From: Tetradesmus obliquus
Lineage: Eukaryota > Chlorophyta > Chlorophyceae > Sphaeropleales > Scenedesmaceae
Direction of reading: 5' to 3'
NCBI GenBank assembly: GCA_030272155.1
Contig: CP126197.1
Location: 558,001-622,000, forward strand
DNA length: 64,000 nt
This document shows positions 21,236-32,716 of the stretch, piece after piece. A model generated the notes under the pieces. The model did no database searches and was not told the DNA's origin. It worked only from the letters and a program-made list of their open reading frames with translations. Both the position numbers and the translations under genes were made by a program. Within the stretch, counting starts at the first letter, position 1; each line of letters starts with the position of its first letter.

Positions 21236-21385
21236 GCATGTTTAGGTGGCGAATGCTTTCATCATCTTGCAGGAAATGAGGCTGGCGCTGCTCATCACGC
21301 CTAGGGGTGTGTTGTCACCCGAGTTGTGGCGTGCTGCCATGATGCCGGCAACAGCTGTACCTGCAAGGTGCAGTAGCAGCAGTGG

Positions 21386-21445
<60 letters not shown>

Positions 21446-22543
21446 GTTTAGGTTTCGACTGCTTTCATCATCTTGCAGGAAGCAAGGCTGGCGCTGCTCA
21501 TAACTCCTAATGGGTGTGTTGTCACCCAAGTTGTGGCGCGCTGCCATGATGCCCGCAACAGCTGCACCTGCAAGGTTCAGCAGCAGCAGTGGTGGCAGCA
21601 ACAGCAGCAGCAGCAGCAATATGGTGAGGTGTGCATAGTCATCCAACTCTACTATTTGACATGTGCCTGCGTGCTCTGCAGGCAGCGCTGCAACTTGAAA
21701 GCAAAAAGCAAGACCACAACAGAGCAGCTTTCCTCTTGCGTCAGCTCACTCTGTTGCAGCAGTCGTGTACACTGCAAGCTGCTAGTGCAACGCGCCTTCA
21801 ACAGCGCCCATGCTCATCAACAGATCGTATGCTTTTGGCAAACTGCTGTTTTGAGCTCGCAGTGCAGTGCAGCACCATTGCTTCTGGCAGCAGCAGCCTC
21901 ACCATGGAAGCTGGTGTCCAGGCCTCTGCCGCTGCAAGCCGTGATAATCATTATGCCAAGCTGGCAGTGCAGCGCTAGAATACTGTTGCTGGCCCCCCCT
22001 CCCCCACCCCCCACACACAGACAGCCTCACCATGGAAGCTGGTGTCCAGGCCAGTGCCGCTGCAAGCCGTGCTGTTGGGGTCCATGCAGGTGGTGAGGTG
22101 AGGCTGTCTGTGTAGTTTTATCTAAGAGCTGTGTTCACAATAATGTGCAGCCTCACCATGGAAGCTGGTGTCCAGTCCTGTGCCGCTGCAGGCCGTGCTG
22201 TTGGGTTCCATGCAGGTGGTGAGGTGAGGCTGTCTGTGTAGTTCTAACTAAGAGCTGTGTTCACAATAATATATCGCCTCACCGTGGAAACTGGTGTCCA
22301 GTCCCGTGCAGCTGCATGCTGTGCCGTTGGGGTCCATGCATGTGGTAGGTGAGGCTCTCTGTGTATTACCAGCTAAGAGCTTAGTTTACAGAAAGTAGCA
22401 GAATATGTATGGCCTCACCATGGAAGCTGGTGTCCAGTCCCGTGCCGCTGCAGGCTGTGCTGTTGGGATCCATGCACGTGGTGGACTTGTTGCGGTCGAT
22501 GAGGCCAAACAGCTCAGGCGTGGACTTGAAGTCAATGCCCTGC

Positions 22544-22612
<69 letters not shown>

Positions 22613-22905
22613 GTTGGAATACCTGCGGCAGTAGCAACCAGCCAGCTCCAGAAGCTCTACAACGCATTATATTCGGCCACTGCATGCCATGCGCTGCCGC
22701 AATTGCTTGCTCCCTATGTTTCTGTCCAAGGGCATTTTAGAGCCCAAGATGCATAACTCAACACAACCCAACAAAGCATCTGCTCCTCACTGTATCCAGA
22801 ATTGCCCCTTGCATTGCCACCCCTCCAAACTCAGGCAGCTTGGCCCATGCCCTGTCTGCCCTCACAGCCTTGAGCGGCCAGTACTCCGGCCAGCTGCTGC
22901 CGCAC

Positions 22906-22955
<50 letters not shown>

Positions 22956-23967
22956 GCACTCGGAGGGCAGGGTCAAAGGGTACACTGGATGGTCGATTTC
23001 TGCAAACTCCACGTCGCCTGCAGAAATGAATGCGCGATTGGGTATTGCCAGGCAGGGCGGACGAGTGGGTAGAAGCTGCACTCATGTTTGTAGCTCAAGG
23101 TATTGTTCGACAGCTGCATTCAAATGCACACTGCTGCTGCCTGGCTGGCCATAGGAACCTTGGCTGCTGCTGCTGCTGCTGCAGGTGGGAGAAGGCAGAT
23201 GCATGCGTGCCTGGAGTAGATTGACAGTTTTTAGCATGGCAAATGCATGCCTGCACTGCATGATGGAGTCCTGTAGCACATACCTGACTTTCGCACTTGA
23301 GCAAGCAGCTCCGCTGCTCCTGCCTCATCCTTTGCCTGGATTGCAAATGTCCTCGGCACCCTCAGTGCCCTAGCACCTCTGAAGCTGCTGCTTGCTGCAC
23401 CAAGCACTCGGCTGAGCGCTGCTACTGCTGCTGCTGCTTGTGCGGGACCAGCATCCTTGGCTCCTGCTGCTGCTATCGATGCTGAATTGCAGGATGGTTT
23501 GTATCTTACTATCAGCCTGGTCTTTGGGACACTTCTCTGCTGCAGGCAGCAGCAGGCGGTTTCAGCAGCAGCAACAGATACAGCACCACAGAAGCAGCAG
23601 CAAGGTGGGCACCGCTAGCAGCAAGTTCCTGGAGTGGCAGCCGCATCTGAACAGTTACTTCGGCGCTCCTGTATTGTTCTGTTGAATGTAATTTGTGCTG
23701 CAAGCTGCACGCAGCTGTGCATGTGTGTGCGTGCAAGTCACTATGAGGATCCGATGGCCGGACCAATCCTTCGCGGCCTCTTCTGCATGAACACAACATA
23801 CAAAGAAACAACGACTGAACATATCAAGATGTACAACATACGCTCCGCTTGCTTACCATGATGGATCGCAGCGCTGCATCTTCGGGAGACTGGGCATCGG
23901 TGGACACCGCCACAGATGCTAGAACAAGCAGAAACACGTAAATACTTCTGCTGCAGCTACGTTGCAT
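17947..23967 (-). CDS. Secreted subtilisin-like protease (S8) with prodomain, Ser-Pro hinge and Cys-rich tail
   Basis: ATG at 23967 opens a signal peptide (RSIYVFLLVLASVAVSTDA). An I9-like prodomain lies in exon about 23483-23284. Exon 23017-22791 ends in GAILDT, which joins in phase to GIDFKSTPELF (catalytic Asp; exon 22539-22419). That exon ends TSFHG and joins TAVAGIMAARHNSGDN (catalytic His; exon 20963-20715, containing LSNSWGD). Exon 20315-20234 gives VLFIAAAGNE (oxyanion Asn) and exon 19822-19725 gives VLAVAATDSSNNLAYYSNWG. An exon ending at 19410 gives SGTSF and joins AAPFVSGTALALRNLYP (catalytic Ser; last exon 18827-17947). All four active-site residues are present. The tail has a long Ser-Pro run and about 20 cysteines. 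The junction before APDDGY near 19480 is unresolved. Several exons are duplicated two to five times. Confidence 0.85.
18780..19230 (-). repeat. Diverged copies of the catalytic-Ser exon start
   Basis: Besides the true exon start at 18827 (AAPFVSGTALALRNL), a second copy at about 19015-18955 encodes a similar VSGAAPALCNLYP. A third, weaker block sits near 19200-19080. They share AAGCATACGAT and AGCGGGTG between copies. Confidence 0.7.
19672..19722. repeat. CTG microsatellite
   Basis: About 17 uninterrupted CTG units in an intron of the subtilase, next to the donor of exon 19822-19725. Confidence 0.95.
20870..21590 (-). repeat. Four copies of the HGT-exon (TAVAGIMAARHNSGDN)
   Basis: Copies near 20963, 21150, 21360 and 21575 each start after an acceptor CTTGCAG or CCTGCAG. 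They encode TAVAGIMAARHNSGDNTP with very few changes and continue to SCKMM. Each of the upper three is preceded by a CTG tract. Only the lowest copy continues into the rest of the exon, so the other three are candidate alternative or dead exons. Confidence 0.9.
21890..22475 (-). repeat. Five copies of an exon end plus donor (GLDTSFHG)
   Basis: The segment encoding PNSTACSGTGLDTSFHG followed by GTGAGG occurs in exon 22539-22419, then as copies ending near 22270, 22155, 22030 and 21900. Spacing is about 115-150 bases. The last copy has lost part of the motif. All retain the donor. Confidence 0.9.
22540..22608. repeat. CAG/CTG microsatellite abutting a splice acceptor
   Basis: On the minus strand about 22 CTG units run directly into CCGCAG and exon 22539. 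No ordinary pyrimidine tract separates them. Confidence 0.95.
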
Positions 23968-26900
23968 GCTGTCCAGGAGGCTCCGCTAGCAGCAATCAAG
24001 TCGAGCTGTCCGCATGCTGCACTTTTGGGGGACTTCAAACTGATGTGGTCGTGTGAAGGTGAATATTACTCCATGAAGTACGGTGCTAGGGTGTCGCAGC
24101 AGCAGGTGGTAGCAGGTGCGTCGGGTAGAGTGTTGAGGTGTCACCAACTTCTGTGCCGTCGAATACCATGTTCGTTCATGTTCAAATTTCTTGATCCAGC
24201 AGTTCAGTTTGTCTGATGTGCTTAGCCTTATGCTGGGGTGATTGTGGAGCTGTATTAACAAGCCTGGTGATGATCACACCGTAAACGTCAGGCTTTCTGT
24301 GTTTAATTCCTCTCTAAGAACCTCAATGTTTTTAAATATGCTTGTGTTACTTTCAGTGAGTAATTGGCACCATGTTCGGAAAGTGAGAACTTGCCCGGGA
24401 ACTGCACAGGCCTTCTGCAGTTGTGCCGACGCTGAGCACCTAGCCCAGGCAAGGCAGGCTGGACCAGTTTTGGCTGAAGCTTAGGCGGATGAAACTGCTG
24501 TATCGTGTTTGAAAGTACTAGTCAGCAGAAGAAGTGGCGCCGTGCCTGCTTAACCTGTTCAACAGTCACTGAGTCAGCAGCGCTGATCGGCATGATCGTC
24601 ATGAGTCTGTGATGGCATTTGCCTTCACAAGGCTGGGGTCCTGGCCCGAGGCTTTTCCACGACACTCGTAGGCTACAACTGTAGGATTCACACCAGAGAG
24701 ACCCGCGCAGGAGTGGCTGCTAGCAGCAACAGCGATTGTCATACATTACAACGGTCAGACACTCCAGCTGTGCACGACTTCATGCGCAGGCAACTCCGGT
24801 TCAGCCGCTGCTCTCGCTGAATGAGCAGCAGGCAGCCTCCTGCGTCAGCTGTGCATGCCAAGCAGTGGAAACCATTTGGCTAGTAGACATGGCACAGCTC
24901 TTGTGCGTTGCGCAAGGATCACCCAAAACATGTTCGCAGCAGACAACACAAGGCTCTGCCAGTGAGAATCATTCAATGTGAGTCACAGGGCACAATAACA
25001 ACATTAATAAATGGCAGTCCGCAGGTGACAATAACTCGTGCAGCATGCTGTCCAGCAAGATGCTGTGTGACAGACACAGAAATGGTGGCAGACAATGCAC
25101 ACTGCAGCCATGACATCATCTTGGCAGAATGCATGATGCCCTTCTTATTGGTATATATGGCTGCACCGGTGCACCAGCCATGAGGATTGCATGCCAGCAC
25201 AGCAGGAGCATGCCGCGCGCTGAGCAGCAGCAGCAAGCCTTTGCACAAATGCCTGAGCACCCGAAGCATGCAGCGCAAGCCTCAGGCGCTGCTTGCGCGC
25301 ATAAGCCAGCGCAGCAATTCTGCGGCACTGATGCAGCTGTTCTGCGGCACTGATGCAGCAGCACAAACAACAGCAACCAAGGCCGCACAGGCCACTGCTG
25401 CACAGCCGCATGTGTGTGTCATTCCCGAGTCAAAGCGGTAGTTGCGCTGGCAGCAACCCTACTGCACATCCAGCGCCCGCTGCCAGCTGCACAACCACAT
25501 TTCTGTCTGCACGCTTCATCCAGCTGACAGCAGGTTGGAAGATTAACATCATTTACGGTGCAGGCAAACAGCTGGTGGACAACAGGTGGCTGAATGCCGG
25601 TGGTCGCACAAAACTGGGTGTCAAGCAAACTGTACAGTGCGCAAGACGCCTATGGTCAAACAATGAGTTGCAGAAAATGCTGGAGTGATGGCATAGCATG
25701 CTTTGACTGGACAGCCAACACGATGGCACATGTGCATGTGCTAGCCGCAAGCATGCAATTCAATCGCCATCCAGCATATGTGGAGTGCCATCAAAAGCAC
25801 TATTGTTGTACGGCCGCAGGCAGGTACGGAGTACACAGCACACAATATGAACATCACGGCGCGCTGCCAACTCTGCTGATGCATGTGCACACACGCACCG
25901 CCCCTCCTAGCTGCATTCACTCCAAGTCCCAAACCAAAGTAACCAAAGTATGCGTAGTTTGTACAGAGTCGTGCATTGTGTTTGTCAACAGTGTATGAAT
26001 GGCCTCGCCTCGCCAGCAAATACACTAGGCAAGGCACTGGCAGCAAGGCAGGGTCGTTGTGCGTACAGTCAACCCAAGCCAGCACTCCCCGTTCCCCACC
26101 AACCCAACAGGTTCTCAAACATGTTGCTCCCAGAGCCCTTGCTGTGTGCTGCTGCACCATCCTGCTGCAGCTGACCAGGTGCTACAGCCACAGCACGAGT
26201 GATGCACTGAAGCCAAACAGTCACCAGCACAGCAAACCCTGGCCAGAAGTTTTTCAACCCTGGCCAGCTGGCACCTGCTGCCGCTGTCACCCCTCAGACA
26301 GCAGACAGGCACCAAGGAGCATCTGCACAACCGCACCAACCCAAGCAGTGCAGCCACAGCACGAGGGATTGATTGAAACTACATGGCCACAGCACAGCAA
26401 ATCCTGGCCAGTTGCCCCCTGCTGCAGCTGCCGCTGCATGCGGCTGCCGCCACTCAGCCAGCACAAAGACATGCACAGGCACCAGGCAGCAACTGCAGCA
26501 CCACACCAACCCAACAACTGTGCCAAAAGCAACTGTGCCAAATGTAAGGCAGTGCTGCCACCACTCCAATACAGCAACGCAGTCAATTCCTGCAGAGCAT
26601 TGCCACTCCTGCCAGTGTTCCCAGTCTCGCCATGCCCGCATGTCATACAAGTGTACCAGGTTCTACCTAAAACAAAGCTGCCCCCCTGCACAAAACATGT
26701 TGCACACAGGAACAGGATCATGCAGAACAGTACCTTCTCTTTCTGCAGCCCCCACCCGCTCAATAGTTATAACAAGTGCTCAAAGCACACAGGCACCTTT
26801 TGTACACACAGATGTGCATGCTCATTACTGTATGTCTGTAATGAAATGCATGCACAAAGGTGCCTCATGCACGCACTACTGTGCATGCACATCACGATAT

Positions 26901-27443
26901 GTTTGTGACAACATGCATGCACAAAGGTGCCTCATGCACTCACAACTGTGCATGCATGCCACTGTGCCATCCTCACAGCTGCGTACCAGCATTTGACTGC
27001 AGTACTGCTGGCACACAAATGTGCTGCTTCCATGTAAGCGCTGTGCATTCAATAGCTGCTGTAGCAAAAATGCGTGGCCATATGCAGTCACAGCACTACG
27101 GCAACCACAGCACATCAACAGCAGCAGCTGCAGCAGCAGCCTTGCCTAGCTGCGTAGGCAGCAGCTGCTTGCAGCTGACCAGGTGATTGTCAAACCAAAT
27201 ACTGCACACAACAATAGCAGTGCATCCAACCAGCCACCACAGCATGCTGTGCAGCAGCCGAGACCATCATTGATTCGCACCATCATAAGGCGCCTGCGCC
27301 CGATGATCATTTAAGTCTAACCAAAGTTCTGCGGCCGGCACAGCTGCTGGAAGCACACACAATGCTCCACCATACATCCTCCCAGCAGCCGCCTTCGCCA
27401 CACACAAAACCCTGAACCACTGAACCCCTAAACCACCGCTGAT
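23968..27443. other. Spacer between subtilase promoter and lipase 3' end
   Basis: The left part should contain the subtilase promoter on the minus strand. The rest holds no frame with a family motif. Around 26180-26480 two diverged copies of a block with CAGCACGAG and AGCACAGCAAA(T/C)CCTGGCCAG recur. Near 26860-26950 GCATGCACAAAGGTGCCTCATGCAC is duplicated. A Cys-rich minus frame near 25450-25560 is too short to call. Confidence 0.4.
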
Positions 27444-28689
27444 TCACAGCTTTCCAGGTGCAGGCCGCAGCCCATACAGAGCCGCATTCATTGCAGCGTC
27501 CACCTGGCCGGGCGTGGCAGCAGTCAGGTCCCCCAGCCGCTTCACTGTCGCTGACTCACTGCGCCCGTACGGCGCAGCCAATCCTAGCAAGCCCTCCCAC
27601 ACTGCATTGCGAGAGCAGCTGTCCATACGGCTGGAATCACTGTCCCTGTTGTCCTGCAGCAGTGTGCATCGTGCCACCTTTTGGAGGTAAACCCAGGGCA
27701 GATGTGCTTCAACCAGTGTGCGGGAGCACACTCCATCTGCTACGCCATCTGCAGCATCAACCTCTGGAGGGCAGATGTCTGCGAGTTTTGTACCGCTTGC
27801 CATGACACAATTGTCACCCACAACTCGCCACCAGCCCTTGTTGCGTGGGACATGGCCCCAAGCCGAGTTGGCAAATGTCGTGCCGAGCGCGCTGTCGAGA
27901 AGTGCAGGGATCGGGTCCTGGTTATTCCACCAAAATGACGTCACATCTGCCAGATAACGGTCATATACCGTGACCCAGCACTCCTGATCTGGGGTGCAGG
28001 TGGTGCCTGTTTTGTATGGGCCGAATGCATACACGCCGCCGATGTTAAAACCCTGCTCCCGTAACAGCAGCGCAGATATGTAGGCAGATGCGCCACCTAA
28101 GCTGTGGCCAGTTGTATAGACCTTGGCAGAGTGAGGCCGGTCTGTAGCAGCAACTGCCTTACGCACTTCTGCCAGGACCCACTGCCAGGCCAGCATTGTG
28201 GATTTGTATGGTGCTTTGTAGAGCTGTAGGGTTTTGTTAAAGGCGGTGTGGGGTACTGCAGAGATGTCTGCAGAAGTCCAGCCCTGGCCAATATCCGCAG
28301 TCCCCCTGCAGATGTTTTAAACAGCATGCACAATGACAGGCACAGCACAATAGTTTGATCTTCATCCTTGTTTTACCAAGGCACAGAGCTGAGCAGCTGC
28401 AGCTGCAAGTAGTACATCTGCTTGATTACGGTCACACCCAGATGCAGCATGTGTTAGTACATTACCGCTGCACTAACTACCTGGTATGTTTTTAAACAGC
28501 TTTCAAGCAAACTAACTACATGCAAGCACAAGCATCACCTGAACGCCAGGAAGACGTTCTTTGGGGTGCCGATGACAACTGCATGCGCTGCCACGTCAGC
28601 ATTTGGTGAGTACTGGTGCGTGAACTCCACACTGGTAGCGCCCAGCTTCATGTACTTGTCAGTGAGCATCTTGTGGTAGGCAGCAACCT

Positions 28690-28758
<69 letters not shown>

Positions 28759-30310
28759 ACCTGTTAGTGAGCTGGGTGACATACGCATTGCTGCTCTTCC
28801 TGCCGCTTCTTGCTGGTGTACAAAATAATATTTTGAGCTGCCAACAAGTTGGCTTGCAAGGAAAGGATGCACTGCTGCTTCAGCATTTGCTGCTTGTCAG
28901 CATGTCATGCTGCTGCCCATCTGCTGGTCCACACGGATAGGAAGGTCACCTGCCCTTGCTGCTGCTGCTGCTGCTGCTGCTCGCTACATACCGCACGTGC
29001 CTACTCGAGCAAGATCACACCTGGCCGGGGTGCAGGCCCCGCACCACATCAATGACGCTGAAGCCAAACTGTTTGCTGGCTGGCTCTTCATGCACAGCCG
29101 CTGCAACTGTAACTGCTGCTGCTGCTGCTGCTGCTGCTGCGGCTGCTGCTGCGGCTGCTGCTGCTGCTGCTCACTGACCCAGGGCATCCGACTTACCTGG
29201 CCTGGCACAGGCCGTGCACCACGTCGATGATGCTGAAGCATGCTAGGCCAGGATGCGCTGCCGCTGCAGTTTCCGCTGCTCCTGCTGCTTACTGGATCAA
29301 ATCACATGCCTGCTGAGACTGCAGCTCACCTGGTCTGGGCGCAGGCCCTGCACCACGTCGATGATGCTGAAGCCAAACTCCTTGGTCCAGGGGTAGGCAT
29401 CATTGGCCTGCACAGTTTGATCATTATGAAAAACCGCATAGCAGCAGTTAGTGCCCTCAGCTGGTTGTTGCTGACTCATTTCAGTCGCATGTGTGCTGCC
29501 AGTAGGCTGATGTATCAGGCCGAGTCGTGCTTTATGCCGATAGAACTGCAGCAGTGTGCTGCAAGCGGATGACTGTTTGGGGGCGGCTGCTGCTACGGCA
29601 GCTGTAGTTGCTTGCTGCTGATGATGATTAAAACTAGCAAGCACAGCATTGTACGGTCTGCCGGAGGGGTCGCTGTCAAATGCTGCAAACGTTGATTCAC
29701 CTCTGCTGCAGTCGCAGCTGCGGCAGCTGCTGCTGTTGCTGCTGCTCCTGCTGCCGCTGGTACTGGTCCTACTTCTGCTGTATGTCTACACATGCTATTG
29801 TGTTGTGAGGCCTGCTCTCACCATGGTTGCTGCCACCAGCATGTTGCGTGGGTCAACACCATCTGCCATGTTGAAGTATCCATTAGTAAGCAGAGCCCTG
29901 GAGCTGGAGGCGCAAGCTTGGGGGGCCAGCAAGCGCCTGTGCGTTGCCAATCCAGAAGCAGCAGCAGCAGCAGCTGTGCTATGCAGTGCTGCTGCGGCTG
30001 CTGGTGCGGCAACTGCAGGAGACGCAGTAGCAGATGCGGTAGTAGGGCGCATGTGGGGGTCAGGGATTGGCAGAGAGCAGCAGCAGAAACGGCACTGCAG
30101 GACGCTAACTGATGCTGTGTTTTGGTTTTGAATACTTGAAATGTATATGAGTGTGTGCGTGCGTGCGTGTAATCACCCTGCAATCAACAGGCGTGGCTGC
30201 ATGCATGCATATGCATGCTGATAGTGCAGGTTATTGCACAGCCCGAGACTCTCACCTTGCAGCCACATGACCAGCAGGACAGCCCAAATCTGCACAACAC
30301 GTCCAATCAT
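27444..30310 (-). CDS. Secreted class 3 lipase (alpha/beta hydrolase, Lipase_3 family)
   Basis: ATG at 30310 begins MIGRVVQIWAVLLVMWLQ, a signal peptide (exon 30310-30256). Later exons end at 29822 (MADGVDPRNMLVAATM), cover 29407-29330 (FGFSIIDVVQGL) and start at 28687 (YHKMLTDKYMKLGATSVEF). The last, about 28260-27444, has TTGHSLGGASA (nucleophile Ser), NQDPIPALL (catalytic Asp) and EAHLPWVYL (catalytic His). Lipase_3 enzymes hydrolyse triacylglycerols or galactolipids; with a signal peptide this one should act outside the cell or in the secretory route. A roughly 90-residue extension follows the His, whereas many relatives stop soon after it. The exon FGFSIIDVV occurs in three copies. The (CTG)n tract at 28689-28756 forms the end of the intron before exon 28687. 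Confidence 0.8.
28689..28756. repeat. CAG/CTG microsatellite abutting a splice acceptor
   Basis: About 22 units; on the minus strand CTGCTGCAG runs straight into the lipase exon at 28687. Confidence 0.95.
29000..29407 (-). repeat. Three copies of the lipase exon FGFSIIDVVQGL
   Basis: Copies end at donors near 29330, 29190 and 29020. They encode FGFSIIDVVQGLRP, FSIIDVVHGLC and FGFSVIDVVRGLHP. The highest-coordinate copy has the longest upstream coding part. Confidence 0.85.
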
Positions 30311-32057
30311 AGCGAAGCTTGAGGATCTGCCAATCCTGGGCAGAGCCCCCGTGGTCTCCAGTGCAGATGTTTCTCCTGCAGCAGCAGGTCAGTCAACATA
30401 AGTGACAAACGGAGCTGCACAGAACAATAAATCATGTAGATATTATCTTACTGAAAACTTCAATAACTTTCACGTGTACTACTTTCGCTGGCGTTCGCCA
30501 GCGAGCTGTTCTGCAGCAAAGACCCTTCGCATGGACGTGGCACATGCAGTGCTCGATTGCTAACGCCAGAATGTCCCAGCCTGCTGTGATCAAACCAATG
30601 CAATGATATATACTATTTTGTGGCAGGCGTTTACCTTAGGGCCCTGTGCCGAACGTCATCAACTTGCTGCTCCAGTTCTCTGATAGTGGTGGTCCGTGTG
30701 GGCGTAAAGTACCTCCTAATATAGCCTAATACAGTAACTCAAAGTATCAGATGTCCGTAAGCATGACGCATGAGGCACAGACGCTCTGCACGCTCGCTGG
30801 CTGCTCTGTTTAGTGCGTGGAGCGCATTCAGCAGGCAGAGAATGGAGCACTGCTGAATTGGTTCACCTCAAACAAACAAACACTTCGTAACGCCTACGCT
30901 CAGCGGTTCTGTGCACGACAGAGGGTATCAGTCATACTGATATAACAGCCTAGTCACCCGTCTAGTCATCTTTGCCCCGCTTCGCATCGGCTTGCCTAGC
31001 CACGTCTGGTGTCACTGTTTGGCTTGGCATTCGCAAAGGTCGTCAGGGTTCTGACAATGACCGGCAGGTCGGGCTGCAATATTGCCACGATCATGGTGTT
31101 GTTCATCCTGCAGCATGTCCATTCATCATCACGCGGATCTCACGGTTATGGTGGCCACAGAAAAACCAACGTAGTTATTTTTCTGCATTCAATTGACTTC
31201 ATTACTGTTATGTAGGGGTATGCTGGTCACTGCTCAGCTGAGCTTGGGGCTTGCAGCATGCATTACATCTAAAACACCCAACAGCCGCGCATACCAGCGT
31301 CCACAAACTGCAAAATTGAGAAATTCATTGTTGTGTCTGTGCTATATGATCTGCCCCTGAGCTGCCCAAGGGGTAGTGCCGGCCTTGGCCAGCCTAGTGC
31401 ACTTCATTTGATAGCTCTGCGGTGCATGACTTTCGGCAGACACACGCTCATCAACATGTTTGTATACGTTGAATGGCACATGCAGATCACATCCGAACAG
31501 CATGGTTAGTATTCTGATGTACAGTACCTTTGACTTTAGTGCAGAGCTCTGCAGGTCAAGGGCCCCACTGGGCCAGGGGCAAGACCGTGTACAGGCAGAG
31601 CTGGCTGCAATGCAAGCTGAGGCCTGGTCCGCAAACTAAATTCATTTACTTTAGTTATAGCCATCGGCAGCACATCTGCTTCGGCACAATCCTGATGGTG
31701 TTACAGCATTGCTGACAAGGATGTCAGGCGACGTGTTTGGGTGACACATTGTTGATGAGCAGCGTGATCTATCTTTAATTTCATATTCACGACTACTAGT
31801 AACTTGCAGTCGTTCGTATGAGCCTGCCAGCGCTTACGGTAATCTCTTGCCTCTTACCACCTGTTTACGAAACTCCGGAAAGGCGTCACCCTGCCTGTTC
31901 TAACCACCAAGCAGCGTAAATCAGCGCAACAGACACACTTTCTGGCGTTTGCGCGTTTGCTTCTCAGCGGAGTCGGAGCTCTAGCAGAACAGCAGCAGGG
32001 TGATGGCCATGCCCCGTCCCATTGGTTACACCCGGCGCAGCTGAGCACTGCCACGCG
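30311..32057. promoter_or_regulatory. Divergent intergenic region between lipase and the large hypothetical gene
   Basis: Head-to-head starts at 30310 (-) and 32058 (+) make this a shared promoter region by position. A small perfect hairpin CGCTGGCGTTCGCCAGCG lies at 30487-30504. No open frame shows a family motif. Core promoter elements could not be assigned. Confidence 0.4.
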
Positions 32058-32260
32058 ATGGAAGCACCAGTTTCAACAGCCCACAGACCAGCTGAACGAC
32101 GCCTGGTGTCATGCAGCAGCAGCTGCAATGCCAGGAGCAGCAGCAGCAGCAGGAGCAGGATGTCATTGGCAACTGCCAAAAAGAGGCTACTGGCTCCACC
32201 CTGCAGCTCAAATGTGGTTGCATTCATGGTGTCCTCTTTGGATGATGACAATGGCGTTCT

Positions 32261-32310
<50 letters not shown>

Positions 32311-32626
32311 TGCTGCGTCAGCATGCCGTGCAAACCATGAAAGAGAAAATGATGGCGACAGCAAGCTTCAGGCAGTTCCAAGCAGCTGTGCATGCAAAGG
32401 TAGGTGGTGATGCGCACCGGTATGTAACACAGGCCTGTATAACCATCACCATGCCAACGCTATCCATCGTTGTGAATGCCAGCACAAGGACGTGTTTGGT
32501 GCCAGCTCTTGCTCAAGCAGGTGCAAGGATATGGAGTGGTCGCTGACGGTGCTCCACTTCATACTTATACCACTCAAGAGTGTTTTTTCAGCAAAGCAAC
32601 ACACCAGAGGAATCATAGTAATGCAC

Positions 32627-32716
<90 letters not shown>

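Noticed and set aside
25419-25628. Cys-rich minus frame (TCCQLDEACRQKCGC) considered as a secreted mini-protein
   Set aside because: No signal peptide, no splice context and the frame is short; could be chance in GC-rich DNA.
26373-26996. 207-codon plus-strand frame
   Set aside because: Low-complexity composition with internal nucleotide repeats and no homology; likely spacer or antisense to the lipase 3' UTR.
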